DNA of 64,000 nt from Mangrovimonas futianensis (GCF_021245805.1 NZ_JAJJNF010000001.1:62001-126000); one strand, 5' to 3'; positions 54,507 through 63,605 are shown, numbered from the stretch's first letter. Numbers and translations are program-made. Notes: a model not told the origin generated them from the sequence alone.

Positions 54507-55313
54507 CTATTTCAATGGTTTTGATGCCTTTATTTCAAAAATCAATGGATATAATTGATGATTAGCCACATACATCCCTGAAGAAGTTTCTGTTAAATCT
54601 GGCAACACATCATAGGGACTTTCATAATGCTCTTTTAAATATTCAATCTGCAAACCAGCCTCTGTAAGGGAGCTAATGATTTCACCAAAGCCATGATTCC
54701 AACCGTATTCTTTGCTAATCATTTCAGAATCTGTATCAGCGTAGGTACCTTCATACTCCTCATAGATGGCTTCCTTTTGCATGTATCCATACTTCATCAC
54801 AGCAGGTTTTTCCAAGTAGTCAAACATCCAAACTATGGGATGAAATTCTGCCATATAAAAAACCCCTCCAGGTTTTAACCGCTCCGCAATCATTATCGCC
54901 CACGGTTTTAAATCCGGCAACCAACCTATCACCCCGTAACTCGTAAAGATAATATCAAACAAAGAGGCCACATACTTTGAGGTATCCAATACATTGCAAC
55001 AGAGAAACTCTGCATCCAGTTTTAAATCATCATTGAGTTGCTTTGCGATTTCTAACGCCTTATCACTAATATCAACTCCCATACACTTAGCGCCCAACCT
55101 ACTCCAACTTAAGGTATCCTGCCCAAAATGACATTGCAAATGCAATAATGATTTGCCAGATACATCACCCAAAGCCTCCAGTTCATAAGAATTTAATGAA
55201 GATTTCCCTTTCTTAAAATCACTTAATTGATACATATCACTTTGAGAATGTACCTCAGCCTTTTTGTTCCAGGTATTCTTATTAGTTTCAAAATATTTTG
55301 TTAAATCTTCCAT
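54507..55313 (-). CDS. Class I SAM-dependent methyltransferase
   Basis: A 268-residue methyltransferase with a recognisable motif I (KSLLHLQCHFGQDTLSW), acidic motif II (GVDISDKALEIA) and motif IV region (FDIIFTSYGVIGWLPDL). The HFGQDTLSWSRLGA form occurs in a soluble Bacteroidota subfamily of unknown substrate. The ATG at 55313 is used; a TTG two codons upstream is not. It is divergent from the kynurenine cluster, with a pseudogene remnant in between. Confidence 0.88.
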   Translation of the reverse strand: MEDLTKYFETNKNTWNKKAEVHSQSDMYQLSDFKKGKSSLNSYELEALGDVSGKSLLHLQCHFGQDTLSWSRLGAKCMGVDISDKALEIAKQLNDDLKLDAEFLCCNVLDTSKYVASLFDIIFTSYGVIGWLPDLKPWAIMIAERLKPGGVFYMAEFHPIVWMFDYLEKPAVMKYGYMQKEAIYEEYEGTYADTDSEMISKEYGWNHGFGEIISSLTEAGLQIEYLKEHYESPYDVLPDLTETSSGMYVANHQLYPLIFEIKASKPLK

Positions 55314-55400
55314 AATCAAAGAATTACATCATCCAAATGCATCATGCATGCGTAAATATAATAAACTTAAAAATTCCGCAATACGCGTCTCTATAAATCG

Positions 55401-55435
55401 AAAAAGCGCTTCCACTATCAGTCGAAGCGCTTTTT
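55401..55435. terminator. Orphan terminator hairpin
   Basis: A perfect 12-bp stem, AAAAAGCGCTTC / GAAGCGCTTTTT, with an 11-base loop. It works in both directions. It lies between two divergent genes, where no terminator is needed, and is explained best by the minus-strand gene remnant just upstream of it. Confidence 0.8.
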
Positions 55436-55448
55436 CCTTTCTTGGATT

Positions 55449-55585
55449 TCAAAACCTTAGTCCAAGTACCAGAATAAAAGCAAATTTCTGGTTTCCAAAC
55501 TATAGTAATTTCTTTTTGAATACACTTTCGTCATCCTTTGTGCTTTTCTTAAAAATTCAAATTTCAAACCTAATTTAAGATACCT
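55449..55585 (-). pseudogene. Remnant of an outer-membrane beta-barrel protein gene (C-terminal end)
   Basis: On the minus strand one frame ends GNQKFAFILVLGLRF then TGA, the alternating hydrophobic pattern with terminal Phe typical of outer-membrane barrel C-termini. Upstream a second frame reads RYLKLGLKFEFLRKAQRM through NYYSL; joining both needs a one-base frameshift at about 55496-55500. Stop codons interrupt every frame further up, and no start exists. The hairpin at 55401-55435 lies 13 bases after the TGA. Inference: most of the gene was deleted, leaving its end and terminator. Family cannot be named. Confidence 0.5.
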
Positions 55586-55645
55586 CTAAAACTTCATAGC
55601 TTGAATTAGAATTCTTATTTTTACCGAAATCAAAACACAAACAAA

Positions 55646-56917
55646 TTGACTAATCACAAACTAGGTCTTGATTATGCTAAAGAACAAGACCAAAATGATC
55701 CTCTAAAAGAATATCGAAAGAAGTTCCATATTCCCACGGATCAAGATGGAAAGGAACTGGTTTATTTATGTGGTAACTCTTTAGGGCTTCAACCAAAAAC
55801 CACCAAAGACTATATTGATCAGGAATTGAATGATTGGGCCCAATTGGGAGTAGAAGGACATACAGAAGCCAAAAATCCGTGGTTACCTTATCACGAATTT
55901 CTGACCGAAAATATGGCCAAGGTTGTTGGAGCCAAACCCATTGAGGTGGTTGTCATGAACACCTTAACAGCCAACCTCCATTTTATGATGGTATCGTTTT
56001 ACAAGCCTACCACTAAGCGATATAAAATACTTATCGAAAGTGATGCCTTCCCTAGCGATAAATATGCCGTAGAATCCCAATTGCGTCATCATGGATATGA
56101 CGATAAAGATGGGCTTATCTTATGGAAACCTAGAGAAGGTGAAGAACTTTTGAGATATGAAGACCTTGAAGGGCTTTTGGATAAACATGGTGAGGAAATT
56201 GCACTTGTATTAATTGGAAATACAAACTATTACACGGGGCAATTTTTTGATATGAAACGCATTTCAGATTTGGGACATAAACATGGTTGTATTGTTGGTT
56301 TTGATTGTGCCCATGGTGCTGGAAATGTCAATTTAAAGCTTCATGACTCGGATGCTGATTTTGCGGTTTGGTGTACTTATAAATACCTAAATTCTGGTCC
56401 AGGAAGTTTGGCCGGCGCGTTTGTGCATGAAAAACATGCCTATGATAAATCACTGAATCGCTTTACAGGATGGTGGAGTCATAACAAACAAACCCGCTTT
56501 AACATGCGACATGAATTTGATGTGTTGCCTGGTGCCGAAGGTTGGCAATTAAGCAACCCTCCTATTTTATCTATGGCAGCTATCAAAGCTTCTCTAGATA
56601 TTTTTGGTGAAGTAGGCATCGAAGCTTTAAATGAAAAATCAAAAAAACTTACAAGGTATTTTGAATTTCTTTTAAAACAGTTGGGAGAAGACACTATTAG
56701 AATTATTACTCCTGAGGATCCAAAAGAAAGAGGTTGCCAACTATCCATTCAAGTAAAAAATGCTGATAAAAACCTATTTGATAAACTTACCAAATCGGGC
56801 GTCATTGCCGATTGGCGTGAACCTGATGTGATAAGATGCGCCCCAGTGCCATTATACAATTCGTTTGAAGATGTTTACAGAATGGTGGAAAATCTAAAAT
56901 CGATTTTAAATGGATAA
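55646..56917 (+). CDS. kynU: Kynureninase
   Basis: A 423-residue PLP enzyme that splits kynurenine or 3-hydroxykynurenine to (hydroxy)anthranilate and alanine. Diagnostic regions are YLCGNSLGLQPK, NTNYYTGQFFDM, FDCAHGAGNV and the PLP lysine near residue 246 in CTYKYLNSGPGS. The start is TTG at 55646; no ATG lies before the conserved region. It begins the kynurenine catabolic cluster and overlaps a small unknown gene by eight bases. Confidence 0.95.
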   Translation: MTNHKLGLDYAKEQDQNDPLKEYRKKFHIPTDQDGKELVYLCGNSLGLQPKTTKDYIDQELNDWAQLGVEGHTEAKNPWLPYHEFLTENMAKVVGAKPIEVVVMNTLTANLHFMMVSFYKPTTKRYKILIESDAFPSDKYAVESQLRHHGYDDKDGLILWKPREGEELLRYEDLEGLLDKHGEEIALVLIGNTNYYTGQFFDMKRISDLGHKHGCIVGFDCAHGAGNVNLKLHDSDADFAVWCTYKYLNSGPGSLAGAFVHEKHAYDKSLNRFTGWWSHNKQTRFNMRHEFDVLPGAEGWQLSNPPILSMAAIKASLDIFGEVGIEALNEKSKKLTRYFEFLLKQLGEDTIRIITPEDPKERGCQLSIQVKNADKNLFDKLTKSGVIADWREPDVIRCAPVPLYNSFEDVYRMVENLKSILNG

Positions 56918-57257
56918 AGAAATAATTTTGAAACCCTATTCAAAAGAAAAACATATTTTATCTATTGACAAAAAGTCGGAAGTAGGGTTTTGGAATTATC
57001 AAATGTTCGGACTATTCAGTTTCTTTTTGAACAAAAAAAGAGATTGCTTAATCATTACCGAAAATAGAATTATTCTAATCCTAGAAAATAAATTAGTTAC
57101 AGAAATTGAACATGATGGTGTTCTAAATATCAAATTTAATCCCTTGAATGATTCCATAAGTTTTAATCATCCAATAAAAAATTCTCAAGAATTGAGTTTA
57201 AGAAGTCTGAGATTAACTTATGACGAGATTCAGAAAATAAAAAATGTATTGCATTAA
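56910..57257 (+). CDS. Unknown small protein in the kynurenine operon
   Basis: A 115-residue basic protein without signal peptide or membrane helix. A beta-rich middle (DCLIITENRIILILENKL, then EIEHDGVLNIKF) looks slightly like a PH-type fold, but I do not recognise the family. Its ATG overlaps the end of kynU by eight bases, and kmo follows 30 bases later, so it is co-transcribed with both. Its composition resembles that of neighbours. Confidence 0.6.
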   Translation: MDKEIILKPYSKEKHILSIDKKSEVGFWNYQMFGLFSFFLNKKRDCLIITENRIILILENKLVTEIEHDGVLNIKFNPLNDSISFNHPIKNSQELSLRSLRLTYDEIQKIKNVLH

Positions 57258-57287
57258 ATTGAATTCATATTCTCTGAAAATAAAAAA

Positions 57288-58685
57288 ATGAAAGATAAAC
57301 AACAAAACATACTAATTATTGGTGCCGGACTTTGTGGCTCTCTTTTAGCATTACGACTTGGTCAACGCGGTTACAATGTAACTGTTATGGAAATGCGTCC
57401 AGACATGCGCAAAGTTGACATAAGTGCCGGAAGATCCATAAATTTAGCCTTTTCCGATCGAGGAATTAAAGCCATGAACATGGTCGGCATTCTAGATAAA
57501 GTGATGCCACTTTGTATTCCTATGAATGGAAGAATGCTTCACGATTTGGAAGGCAATACCATCTTATCCCCTTACAGCGGGCGCGAAGAGGAATATATCA
57601 ATTCCATCTCCAGAGGAGGCTTGAATTCATTATTGCTCGACGAAGCAGAAATGCATGATAATGTTACCATCCATTTCAATAAAAAATGCCTTTCTGTCGA
57701 TTTCGAGAAAACCACTGCTACTTTTAAGGATTATAATAGCCAATCTGAGTTTGTTGAAGATGCTGATGTCATTTTCGCGACTGATGGTGCTGGATCAGCA
57801 ATGAGAAAAAGTTACTATTTGAGTAAAAAATTCCTTTTTAGCTTTTCTCAAAATTGGCTCTCTCACGGCTATAAAGAACTTTCTATTTTACCCAATGAGA
57901 ATGGTGATTTTAAAACCTTTAAAAATGCTTTGCATATTTGGGGACGTGAATCGTTTATGCTTATTGCTTTACCCAATTTGGATGGCAGTTTTACAGTCAC
58001 ATTGTTCTTAAGTTATGATGAAGGGGAATACAATTTCAACAACCTAACAACCAAAGAAAACGTTTTGGAGTTCTTTGGTAAATATTTCAAAGATGCTTTG
58101 GAATTGATGCCTAATTTGGCTGAAGACTTTTTTGAAAACCCTACATCGCCTTTGGGAACAGTGAAATGTTCTCCTTGGCATTACAAAGGAAACACCTTGT
58201 TGATGGGTGATGCAGCTCATGCCATTGTTCCTTTTTATGGGCAGGGAATGAATGCTTCCTTTGAGGATGTAACGGTCTTAGATCAAGTATTGGAAGAAGG
58301 ACATAAGGATTGGGAAACCATCTTTAAAATTTATGAATCCCGACGCAAAAAGGACACCGACGCCATAGCTGATTTAGCTATTGACAATTTCCATGAAATG
58401 AAGGGTCATGTCAATCACCCTAACTTTAGGGAAAAACGAAAATTGGAAATGGCTTTGGAAAAAGAATTTCCAGAGTACGCTTCAAAATATTCCCTAGTGA
58501 CTTTTAATGAAGATATGGGATATCAAGAAGCCATGTTGAGGGGACGTGCCCAAGACAAAGCCATTTTAAACATGTTGGCCGAAGGCACTTTAAATATGGA
58601 AGATGATTTAAAAACCAATTTTGAAAAAGTTAAAGTAGAAACCGATCATATTTTAGAAGAAGATCGCATTGCTAAAAACGCATAA
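57288..58685 (+). CDS. kmo: Kynurenine 3-monooxygenase
   Basis: A 465-residue FAD monooxygenase that hydroxylates kynurenine at C3 using NADPH and oxygen. The FAD motif LIIGAGLCGSLLALRLG is at residues 7-23, followed by RSINLAFSDRG and a GD motif (LLMGDAAHAIVPFYGQGMN), all as in KMO. It lies between kynU and the RidA gene, consistent with one catabolic transcript. Confidence 0.95.
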   Translation: MKDKQQNILIIGAGLCGSLLALRLGQRGYNVTVMEMRPDMRKVDISAGRSINLAFSDRGIKAMNMVGILDKVMPLCIPMNGRMLHDLEGNTILSPYSGREEEYINSISRGGLNSLLLDEAEMHDNVTIHFNKKCLSVDFEKTTATFKDYNSQSEFVEDADVIFATDGAGSAMRKSYYLSKKFLFSFSQNWLSHGYKELSILPNENGDFKTFKNALHIWGRESFMLIALPNLDGSFTVTLFLSYDEGEYNFNNLTTKENVLEFFGKYFKDALELMPNLAEDFFENPTSPLGTVKCSPWHYKGNTLLMGDAAHAIVPFYGQGMNASFEDVTVLDQVLEEGHKDWETIFKIYESRRKKDTDAIADLAIDNFHEMKGHVNHPNFREKRKLEMALEKEFPEYASKYSLVTFNEDMGYQEAMLRGRAQDKAILNMLAEGTLNMEDDLKTNFEKVKVETDHILEEDRIAKNA

Positions 58686-58686
58686 A

Positions 58687-59100
58687 ATGATGAGTGAAGA
58701 AAAAAAAGTAACACCTAGAGGCGCCTATCCGCATGTAAAAGTAGTTGGCGATTTCATTTTTGTCTCAGGTACTAGTTCTAGGAAACCAGACAACACGATT
58801 GCAGGAGTCGAATTGATAGATGAGATGAACACCAAAAAACTGGATATAGAAGTTCAAACCCGTGAGGTCTTAAAAAACATCGACCGAAATCTTCAAACCG
58901 TTGGAGCTAGCATCAAAGATGTCGTAGATGTAACCACCTTTTTGGTGAATATGAATGATTTTGCTGGTTACAACAAAGCTTATGGGGAATTCTTTGAGAA
59001 AGAAACAGGCCCAACAAGAACTACGGTAGCAGTACATCAGCTACCTCATCCTGATTTAGTTGTAGAGATCAAGGTAACGGCTTATAAGAAACAAGAATAA
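58687..59100 (+). CDS. RidA-family protein, probable 2-aminomuconate deaminase
   Basis: A 137-residue YjgF/RidA-fold protein (FIFVSGTSSRKPDN, VEIKVTAY end). The generic family hydrolyses reactive enamines, but bacterial 2-aminomuconate deaminases (AmnD/NbaF) belong to it. The position, one base after kmo and upstream of a semialdehyde dehydrogenase, haaO and ACMSD, makes the 2-aminomuconate deaminase role likely. The ATG at 58687 is preferred to an in-frame ORF extending back into kmo. Confidence 0.8.
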   Translation: MMSEEKKVTPRGAYPHVKVVGDFIFVSGTSSRKPDNTIAGVELIDEMNTKKLDIEVQTREVLKNIDRNLQTVGASIKDVVDVTTFLVNMNDFAGYNKAYGEFFEKETGPTRTTVAVHQLPHPDLVVEIKVTAYKKQE

Positions 59101-59114
59101 TAAAAAACTAGAGT

Positions 59115-59465
59115 CTATTTCCCAAACTTATTAACTAAAGCCTTTTCCGTTTTCAACCCTATAACGGCAACTCCAATAACAACAATGGAGATGGCGAGGA
59201 TAAAACCAACCATCATTTGGAAATTTAACAAAAGGCCCAATATACCTAAGCCAATAAGAATGCCTGAAAATTTTAAGTAAAGGTTTCCTCCATAGCTTAA
59301 GGAAAAATACCAATGCTCCGGACTTCTTCCGGCTCGCTTGGATTTAGAAAGCATTTTAAAGTCCTCCTGGTATTTAGGTGGTTTTTTGGTTTGCCACCAA
59401 CCTGTAAAAAACATTAATACAGAAGTGGTCAAAAGAATAATCGAGAAACTGTTTTCAACATTCAT
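59115..59465 (-). CDS. Small membrane protein of unknown function
   Basis: A 116-residue protein with three hydrophobic segments (FSIILLTTSVLMFFTGWW; FSGILIGLGILGLLLNF; VGFILAISIVVIGVAVIGL). The middle (SKSKRAGRSPEHWYFSL) slightly recalls SdpI-type immunity proteins, but I would not assign that. It is on the opposite strand, breaking the kynurenine cluster into two transcription units; it may be an unrelated insertion. Confidence 0.65.
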   Translation of the reverse strand: MNVENSFSIILLTTSVLMFFTGWWQTKKPPKYQEDFKMLSKSKRAGRSPEHWYFSLSYGGNLYLKFSGILIGLGILGLLLNFQMMVGFILAISIVVIGVAVIGLKTEKALVNKFGK

Positions 59466-59537
59466 AAGACGAATTACTTAGACCAAAATACAAAATATGC
59501 ACGGGATTTTCATGGGGTAGCTTCCTTAATTTATTTG

Positions 59538-59545
59538 TACTTTTG
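59538..59545 (+). promoter_or_regulatory. Candidate -7 box of the aldehyde dehydrogenase unit
   Basis: TACTTTTG, exact consensus, 25 bases before the GTG start. It supports a separate promoter for the second half of the kynurenine cluster. Confidence 0.5.
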
Positions 59546-59569
59546 GAATCAAACCAACTATAATATTTT

Positions 59570-61012
59570 GTGGAAAAAATCCAAAATTATATAAACGGAA
59601 GTTTTCATAATCCATCATCTAACGATTGGATTGACAACTACTGTCCTGCCAATGGAGAAGTATATGGCCAAATCCCTAATTCAACTAAAGAAGATGTTGA
59701 AAACGCTTATTTAGCAGCCCAATCTGCTTTTCCTAATTGGTCGCAAACGACTTTGGAAGAACGGAGCCGTATCTTGATTAAAATATCAGAATTACTGGAG
59801 GCCAATCTAGATCGATTTGCAGAAGCTGAAAGTAAGGACAATGGCAAGCCAATAAGTTTGGCCAAGTCGGTAGATATTCCCAGAGCCGCAAGTAATTTTC
59901 GTTTTTTCGGAAATGCCATTACGCAATTTGCCAGTGAAAGTCATGAAAGTGTAGGTCAGCAAGCTATTAATTATACCCTAAGACAACCTATAGGCGTTGT
60001 CGGCTGTATTTCGCCATGGAATTTGCCTCTTTATTTGTTTACATGGAAGATTGCCCCTGCATTAGCAGCTGGCAATTGTGTTGTTGCCAAACCCAGCGAA
60101 GTTACGCCTATGACAGCCTTTTTACTGGGAGAAATTTGTAATGAAGCAGGTTTACCTAAGGGAGTTTTAAACATTGTTAATGGTTTGGGAGCCTCAACAG
60201 GTCAAGCCATTATTGAACATCCAGACATTAAAGCCATTTCCTTTACGGGAGGTACGGCAACTGGCGCCCATATTGCAAGAGTAGCAGCCCCGATGTTTAA
60301 AAAGCTATCGTTGGAATTGGGCGGAAAAAACCCCAACATCATTTTTGCAGATTGTGATTATGAGGATATGCTTAACACAACGGTACGTTCTTCATTTGCT
60401 AATCAAGGGCAAATTTGCCTTTGCGGAAGCCGAATTTTTGTAGAAAAAACTATTTACGACCAATTTAAAGCCGATTTTGTCGCAAAAGTTAAAGGACTGA
60501 AGGTAGGTCATCCTGCAAAGACAGATACCAATATTGGTGCCTTAGTCTCCAAACCCCATATGGAAAAGGTTTTAAACTACATTGATATTGCCAAAGAAGA
60601 AGGCGGAAGCATACTATGCGGGGGCACCCAGGTAACTGTTGAAGGTTTTGAAAATGGCTATTATTTGGAGCCTACCGTCATTGAGGTTAAAACGGATGAA
60701 TGCCGCGTGAATCAAGAAGAAATTTTTGGCCCAGTTGTAACTATCATGCCTTTTGAAACCGAAGATGAAGTTTTACAAATGGCTAATAAGGTAAAATATG
60801 GCCTCTCCTCTACCCTTTGGACTAATGACCTAAAACGCACCATGCGAATGAGTCAACAATTGCAGGCTGGAATTGTTTGGGTTAACACATGGATGTTACG
60901 TGATTTGCGTACACCCTTTGGTGGAGTGAAAGCCAGTGGTGTAGGTCGTGAAGGCGGCTTTGATGCCTTACGCTTTTTTACCGAACCTAAGAATGTTTGT
61001 ATTAAATACTGA
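59570..61012 (+). CDS. Aldehyde dehydrogenase, probable 2-aminomuconate 6-semialdehyde dehydrogenase
   Basis: A 480-residue NAD-dependent aldehyde dehydrogenase. Regions QPIGVVGCISPWNLPLYLFT and FTGGTATGAHI (NAD binding), LELGGKNPNI (general base Glu) and GQICLCGSRIF (catalytic Cys) are present. By its place between kmo/RidA and haaO/ACMSD, the substrate is most likely 2-aminomuconate semialdehyde, the product of ACMS decarboxylation. The start is GTG, giving the standard KIQNYINGSF N-terminus. Confidence 0.88.
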   Translation: MEKIQNYINGSFHNPSSNDWIDNYCPANGEVYGQIPNSTKEDVENAYLAAQSAFPNWSQTTLEERSRILIKISELLEANLDRFAEAESKDNGKPISLAKSVDIPRAASNFRFFGNAITQFASESHESVGQQAINYTLRQPIGVVGCISPWNLPLYLFTWKIAPALAAGNCVVAKPSEVTPMTAFLLGEICNEAGLPKGVLNIVNGLGASTGQAIIEHPDIKAISFTGGTATGAHIARVAAPMFKKLSLELGGKNPNIIFADCDYEDMLNTTVRSSFANQGQICLCGSRIFVEKTIYDQFKADFVAKVKGLKVGHPAKTDTNIGALVSKPHMEKVLNYIDIAKEEGGSILCGGTQVTVEGFENGYYLEPTVIEVKTDECRVNQEEIFGPVVTIMPFETEDEVLQMANKVKYGLSSTLWTNDLKRTMRMSQQLQAGIVWVNTWMLRDLRTPFGGVKASGVGREGGFDALRFFTEPKNVCIKY

Positions 61013-61090
61013 AATAGAACATAGATAAGAGAGAAAAGAACATAGATTAAGACGCTGTTCTCAATACTTTCTTCGTTAATCAAAATAATA

Positions 61091-61873
61091 ATGAATCTAG
61101 AATTAAACAATAAATACGCCCTAGTTTGTGGAAGTACTGCTGGTATAGGAAAAGCAACTGCTATTTCATTAGCCAACGAAGGCGCAACAGTCACTTTAGT
61201 GGCTCGAAATGAAACCAAGTTAAAAGAAGTGTTGAGGGATTTACCAAATTCAGACAAGCACAATTATTTGGTTGCTGATTTTTCAAACCCTGAAGAACTA
61301 CAAGAAAAGGTAAACACGTTTATAACTCAAAACCATGGCTTCCATATTTTGGTAAATAATACAGGAGGTCCTGCTGGAGGCCCAGTATTTAGTGCCAAAC
61401 TCGAGGAATTTGAAAATGCCTTTACCCAACATTTAAAATGCAATCACGTGTTGGCACAAGCGGTTGTTCCTTTTATGAAAGAAGCTGGTTTTGGAAGGAT
61501 CATAAACATTATTTCCACCTCCGTAAAACAACCTTTGGATGGTTTAGGGGTGAGCAATACCATTCGTGGTGCTGTTGCAAACTGGAGCAAGACTCTAGCC
61601 AATGAGTTAGGACAATTTGGAATCACGGTGAATAATGTCCTACCCGGTGCAACAGGAACAGAGCGATTGACGGAAATCATTAAAAATAAATCGGCAAAAA
61701 CAGGTAAAAGTGAAGATGAAGCTGCCGAGGCCATGAAACAAGCGGTGCCAGCCAAACGTTTTGCCCAACCCGAGGAATTGGCTGATGCCATCACGTTTTT
61801 AGCAAGTTCTCGCGCCAGTTATATCAACGGAATTAACCTTCCTGTTGATGGTGGTCGAACAAAAAGTTTGTAA
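61091..61873 (+). CDS. SDR-family oxidoreductase in the kynurenine cluster
   Basis: A 260-residue short-chain dehydrogenase: CGSTAGIGKATA NAD(P) motif, NNTGGPAGG in place of NAG, and an altered active site: Ser in NIISTSVKQ and VSNTIRGAVANW, where YxxxK is replaced (V-S-N-T-I-R-G). It lacks the classical Tyr/Lys, so it may not be a standard carbonyl reductase. Its role in the pathway is unknown. It follows the aldehyde dehydrogenase by 78 bases. Confidence 0.8.
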   Translation: MNLELNNKYALVCGSTAGIGKATAISLANEGATVTLVARNETKLKEVLRDLPNSDKHNYLVADFSNPEELQEKVNTFITQNHGFHILVNNTGGPAGGPVFSAKLEEFENAFTQHLKCNHVLAQAVVPFMKEAGFGRIINIISTSVKQPLDGLGVSNTIRGAVANWSKTLANELGQFGITVNNVLPGATGTERLTEIIKNKSAKTGKSEDEAAEAMKQAVPAKRFAQPEELADAITFLASSRASYINGINLPVDGGRTKSL

Positions 61874-61888
61874 ATTTAACCAAAACCC

Positions 61889-61951
61889 GCGTGAGGGGTT
61901 GAAGCTAGCTACCGTGTAGCGCGAAAAACCCGACCCGAAAGGGGCACGCCC
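61889..61951. repeat. GC-rich foldable intergenic element
   Basis: A 63-base GC-rich patch between the SDR and haaO genes. Nested complements are visible: GCGTG/CACGC as the outer stem, GGGTT/AACCC, GCTAC/GTAGC with a CGT loop, and CCC-GAAA-GGG. The whole can fold into a branched structure. The sequence style (ending GGGGCACGCC) resembles dispersed REP-like intergenic elements of flavobacteria; no second copy lies in this window. Confidence 0.6.
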
Positions 61952-61964
61952 AAAAAAATAACAT

Positions 61965-62501
61965 ATGAGCCAATTAGTTTCTCCTATAAATTTCAAAGAA
62001 TGGATTGAAGAAAACCGTCACTTGTTAAAACCTCCTGTAGGGAATAAAGTGGTTTGGAAGGATGGCGAATTTATTGTCATGGTAGTTGGTGGGCCTAACA
62101 GCCGTAAAGATTATCACTACAATGAAACTCCTGAGTTTTTCTATCAAGTGGAAGGAGATATTGTATTAAAAGTTATTGACCAAGGTCAACCTAAAGACAT
62201 TCATATAAAGGAAGGTGAAATCTTTCTTTTGCCTCCAAAAGTTCCTCATTCCCCACAACGTGGTGCTAACACTGTGGGCTTGGTTATAGAATACCCAAGA
62301 GAGAAAGGGGTTCAAGATGCCTTGTTGTGGTTTTGTGAAAACTGCACCACCAAATTGTATGAGGAAGATTTCACATTGGACAACATTGAAACTGACATGC
62401 CCAAAATTTTTGATAAATACTATGGCGATGCCGGTAAGCGAACCTGTCCCAATTGTGGGCAAGTAATGCAACCACCTAAAAAAGTACAACTAGAAGACTA
62501 A
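61965..62501 (+). CDS. haaO: 3-Hydroxyanthranilate 3,4-dioxygenase
   Basis: A 178-residue cupin dioxygenase that opens 3-hydroxyanthranilate to 2-amino-3-carboxymuconate semialdehyde. The Fe ligands are visible in KDYHYNETPEFFYQ (His, Glu) and PPKVPHSPQRG (His). The C-terminus has two CxxC pairs (FCENCT and RTCPNCGQ), the rubredoxin-like site of bacterial enzymes. The bacterial gene is also called nbaC. It is 21 bases upstream of the decarboxylase gene. Confidence 0.95.
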   Translation: MSQLVSPINFKEWIEENRHLLKPPVGNKVVWKDGEFIVMVVGGPNSRKDYHYNETPEFFYQVEGDIVLKVIDQGQPKDIHIKEGEIFLLPPKVPHSPQRGANTVGLVIEYPREKGVQDALLWFCENCTTKLYEEDFTLDNIETDMPKIFDKYYGDAGKRTCPNCGQVMQPPKKVQLED

Positions 62502-62522
62502 TATTTACTACCGACTACCAAC

Positions 62523-63605
62523 ATGAAACGCAAACTAAGAATTAATGGCCATTCTCACCTATTGCCCTATCCCGAGGAGATTCCTCAATTTATGAAGGAT
62601 AAAGGTATTTTTTGGGTTGACAAAGACAGAAAATACATGCTTCAGAAAGACTGGAGCAGACCTGTAACCGATTCGAGTTTTTTCTTAAACGAGAAGCTTG
62701 AATGGATGGAGCGCTACAAAATAGATCATGCGGTGGTACTCAATTTGTCGCAGTTGTATGGTAACGGTCTGCGTTTGGAAGAGATGAAGCAGGCCCTTAG
62801 GTTTCAAAATGATTTTAATGGTAGAATACAAGCCGAAAACCCAAGTAAATTCACGTGTGGATTTGTAGTACACCCTGGATTTGTTCGCGGTGCTTGCTGG
62901 GAAATTGAGCGTTGTGTGGAAGAGTTAGGCATGAACTTATTATGCCTTCCCACCCATTATATGGACACCATTGGAACTTGGCGTTGTATTTTTGATGAGG
63001 AAAACGAACCTATTTTTGAGTTAGCCAACAAATATAATTTGGCCGTTGAGATTCACCCATATGATGGTGAGAAATTCATAAAACTTCAAAACACTGCTTG
63101 GAGATTTCATTTGATCTGGATGTTAGCACAATGCGCAGATGCATATCACTTCCTTACCTTGAATGGTTACTATGAGAAATATCCAAATATGCGAATTTGT
63201 TTTGCTCATGGCGGACAATTGGCCCAGATTAATTTAGGACGACGAATTCAAGGGTTTGATGGTCGTCATGATTTATTTGAAGGTAAAGTACACCCTAGAA
63301 AAGCTGTTGGGCATAAAAACATATTCTTTGACACCCTAGTACATGATACAGGCTCTCTTCAATTATTGATAAAAAATCAAACGGCGAAACAGGTGCTAAT
63401 TGGCTTGGACGATCCGTATCCATTAGGGGAAATGGAAAGCACTACCCAATCTTCATATCCAGGGAAAATTTTGGATTTAGCCATTGAGAGGAATATCATC
63501 GACGAAACTGAAAAGGATGCCATGTGGGAGGATAATGTATTACAGTGGTTATTTGGTGATGATGAAGTCAAAAAGCAAAATTTAGTAAACAAGATTCTGG
63601 CTTAA
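62523..63605 (+). CDS. 2-Amino-3-carboxymuconate-6-semialdehyde decarboxylase
   Basis: A 360-residue amidohydrolase-fold enzyme acting on the product of HaaO to give 2-aminomuconate semialdehyde. The zinc site is visible: HxH at residues 10-12 (RINGHSHLLP), His in EIHPYDG and CFAHGGQLAQ, and Asp in GLDDPYPLG. Its length is close to known ACMSDs. In Pseudomonas the gene is nbaD. It completes the upper part of the pathway together with the RidA and aldehyde dehydrogenase proteins. Confidence 0.93.
   Translation: MKRKLRINGHSHLLPYPEEIPQFMKDKGIFWVDKDRKYMLQKDWSRPVTDSSFFLNEKLEWMERYKIDHAVVLNLSQLYGNGLRLEEMKQALRFQNDFNGRIQAENPSKFTCGFVVHPGFVRGACWEIERCVEELGMNLLCLPTHYMDTIGTWRCIFDEENEPIFELANKYNLAVEIHPYDGEKFIKLQNTAWRFHLIWMLAQCADAYHFLTLNGYYEKYPNMRICFAHGGQLAQINLGRRIQGFDGRHDLFEGKVHPRKAVGHKNIFFDTLVHDTGSLQLLIKNQTAKQVLIGLDDPYPLGEMESTTQSSYPGKILDLAIERNIIDETEKDAMWEDNVLQWLFGDDEVKKQNLVNKILA

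Noticed and set aside
55264..55578. A 104-residue plus-strand frame across the methyltransferase start and the gap before kynU
   Set aside because: It runs through the terminator hairpin and antisense to the methyltransferase; no family features, and the minus-strand barrel remnant explains the region better.
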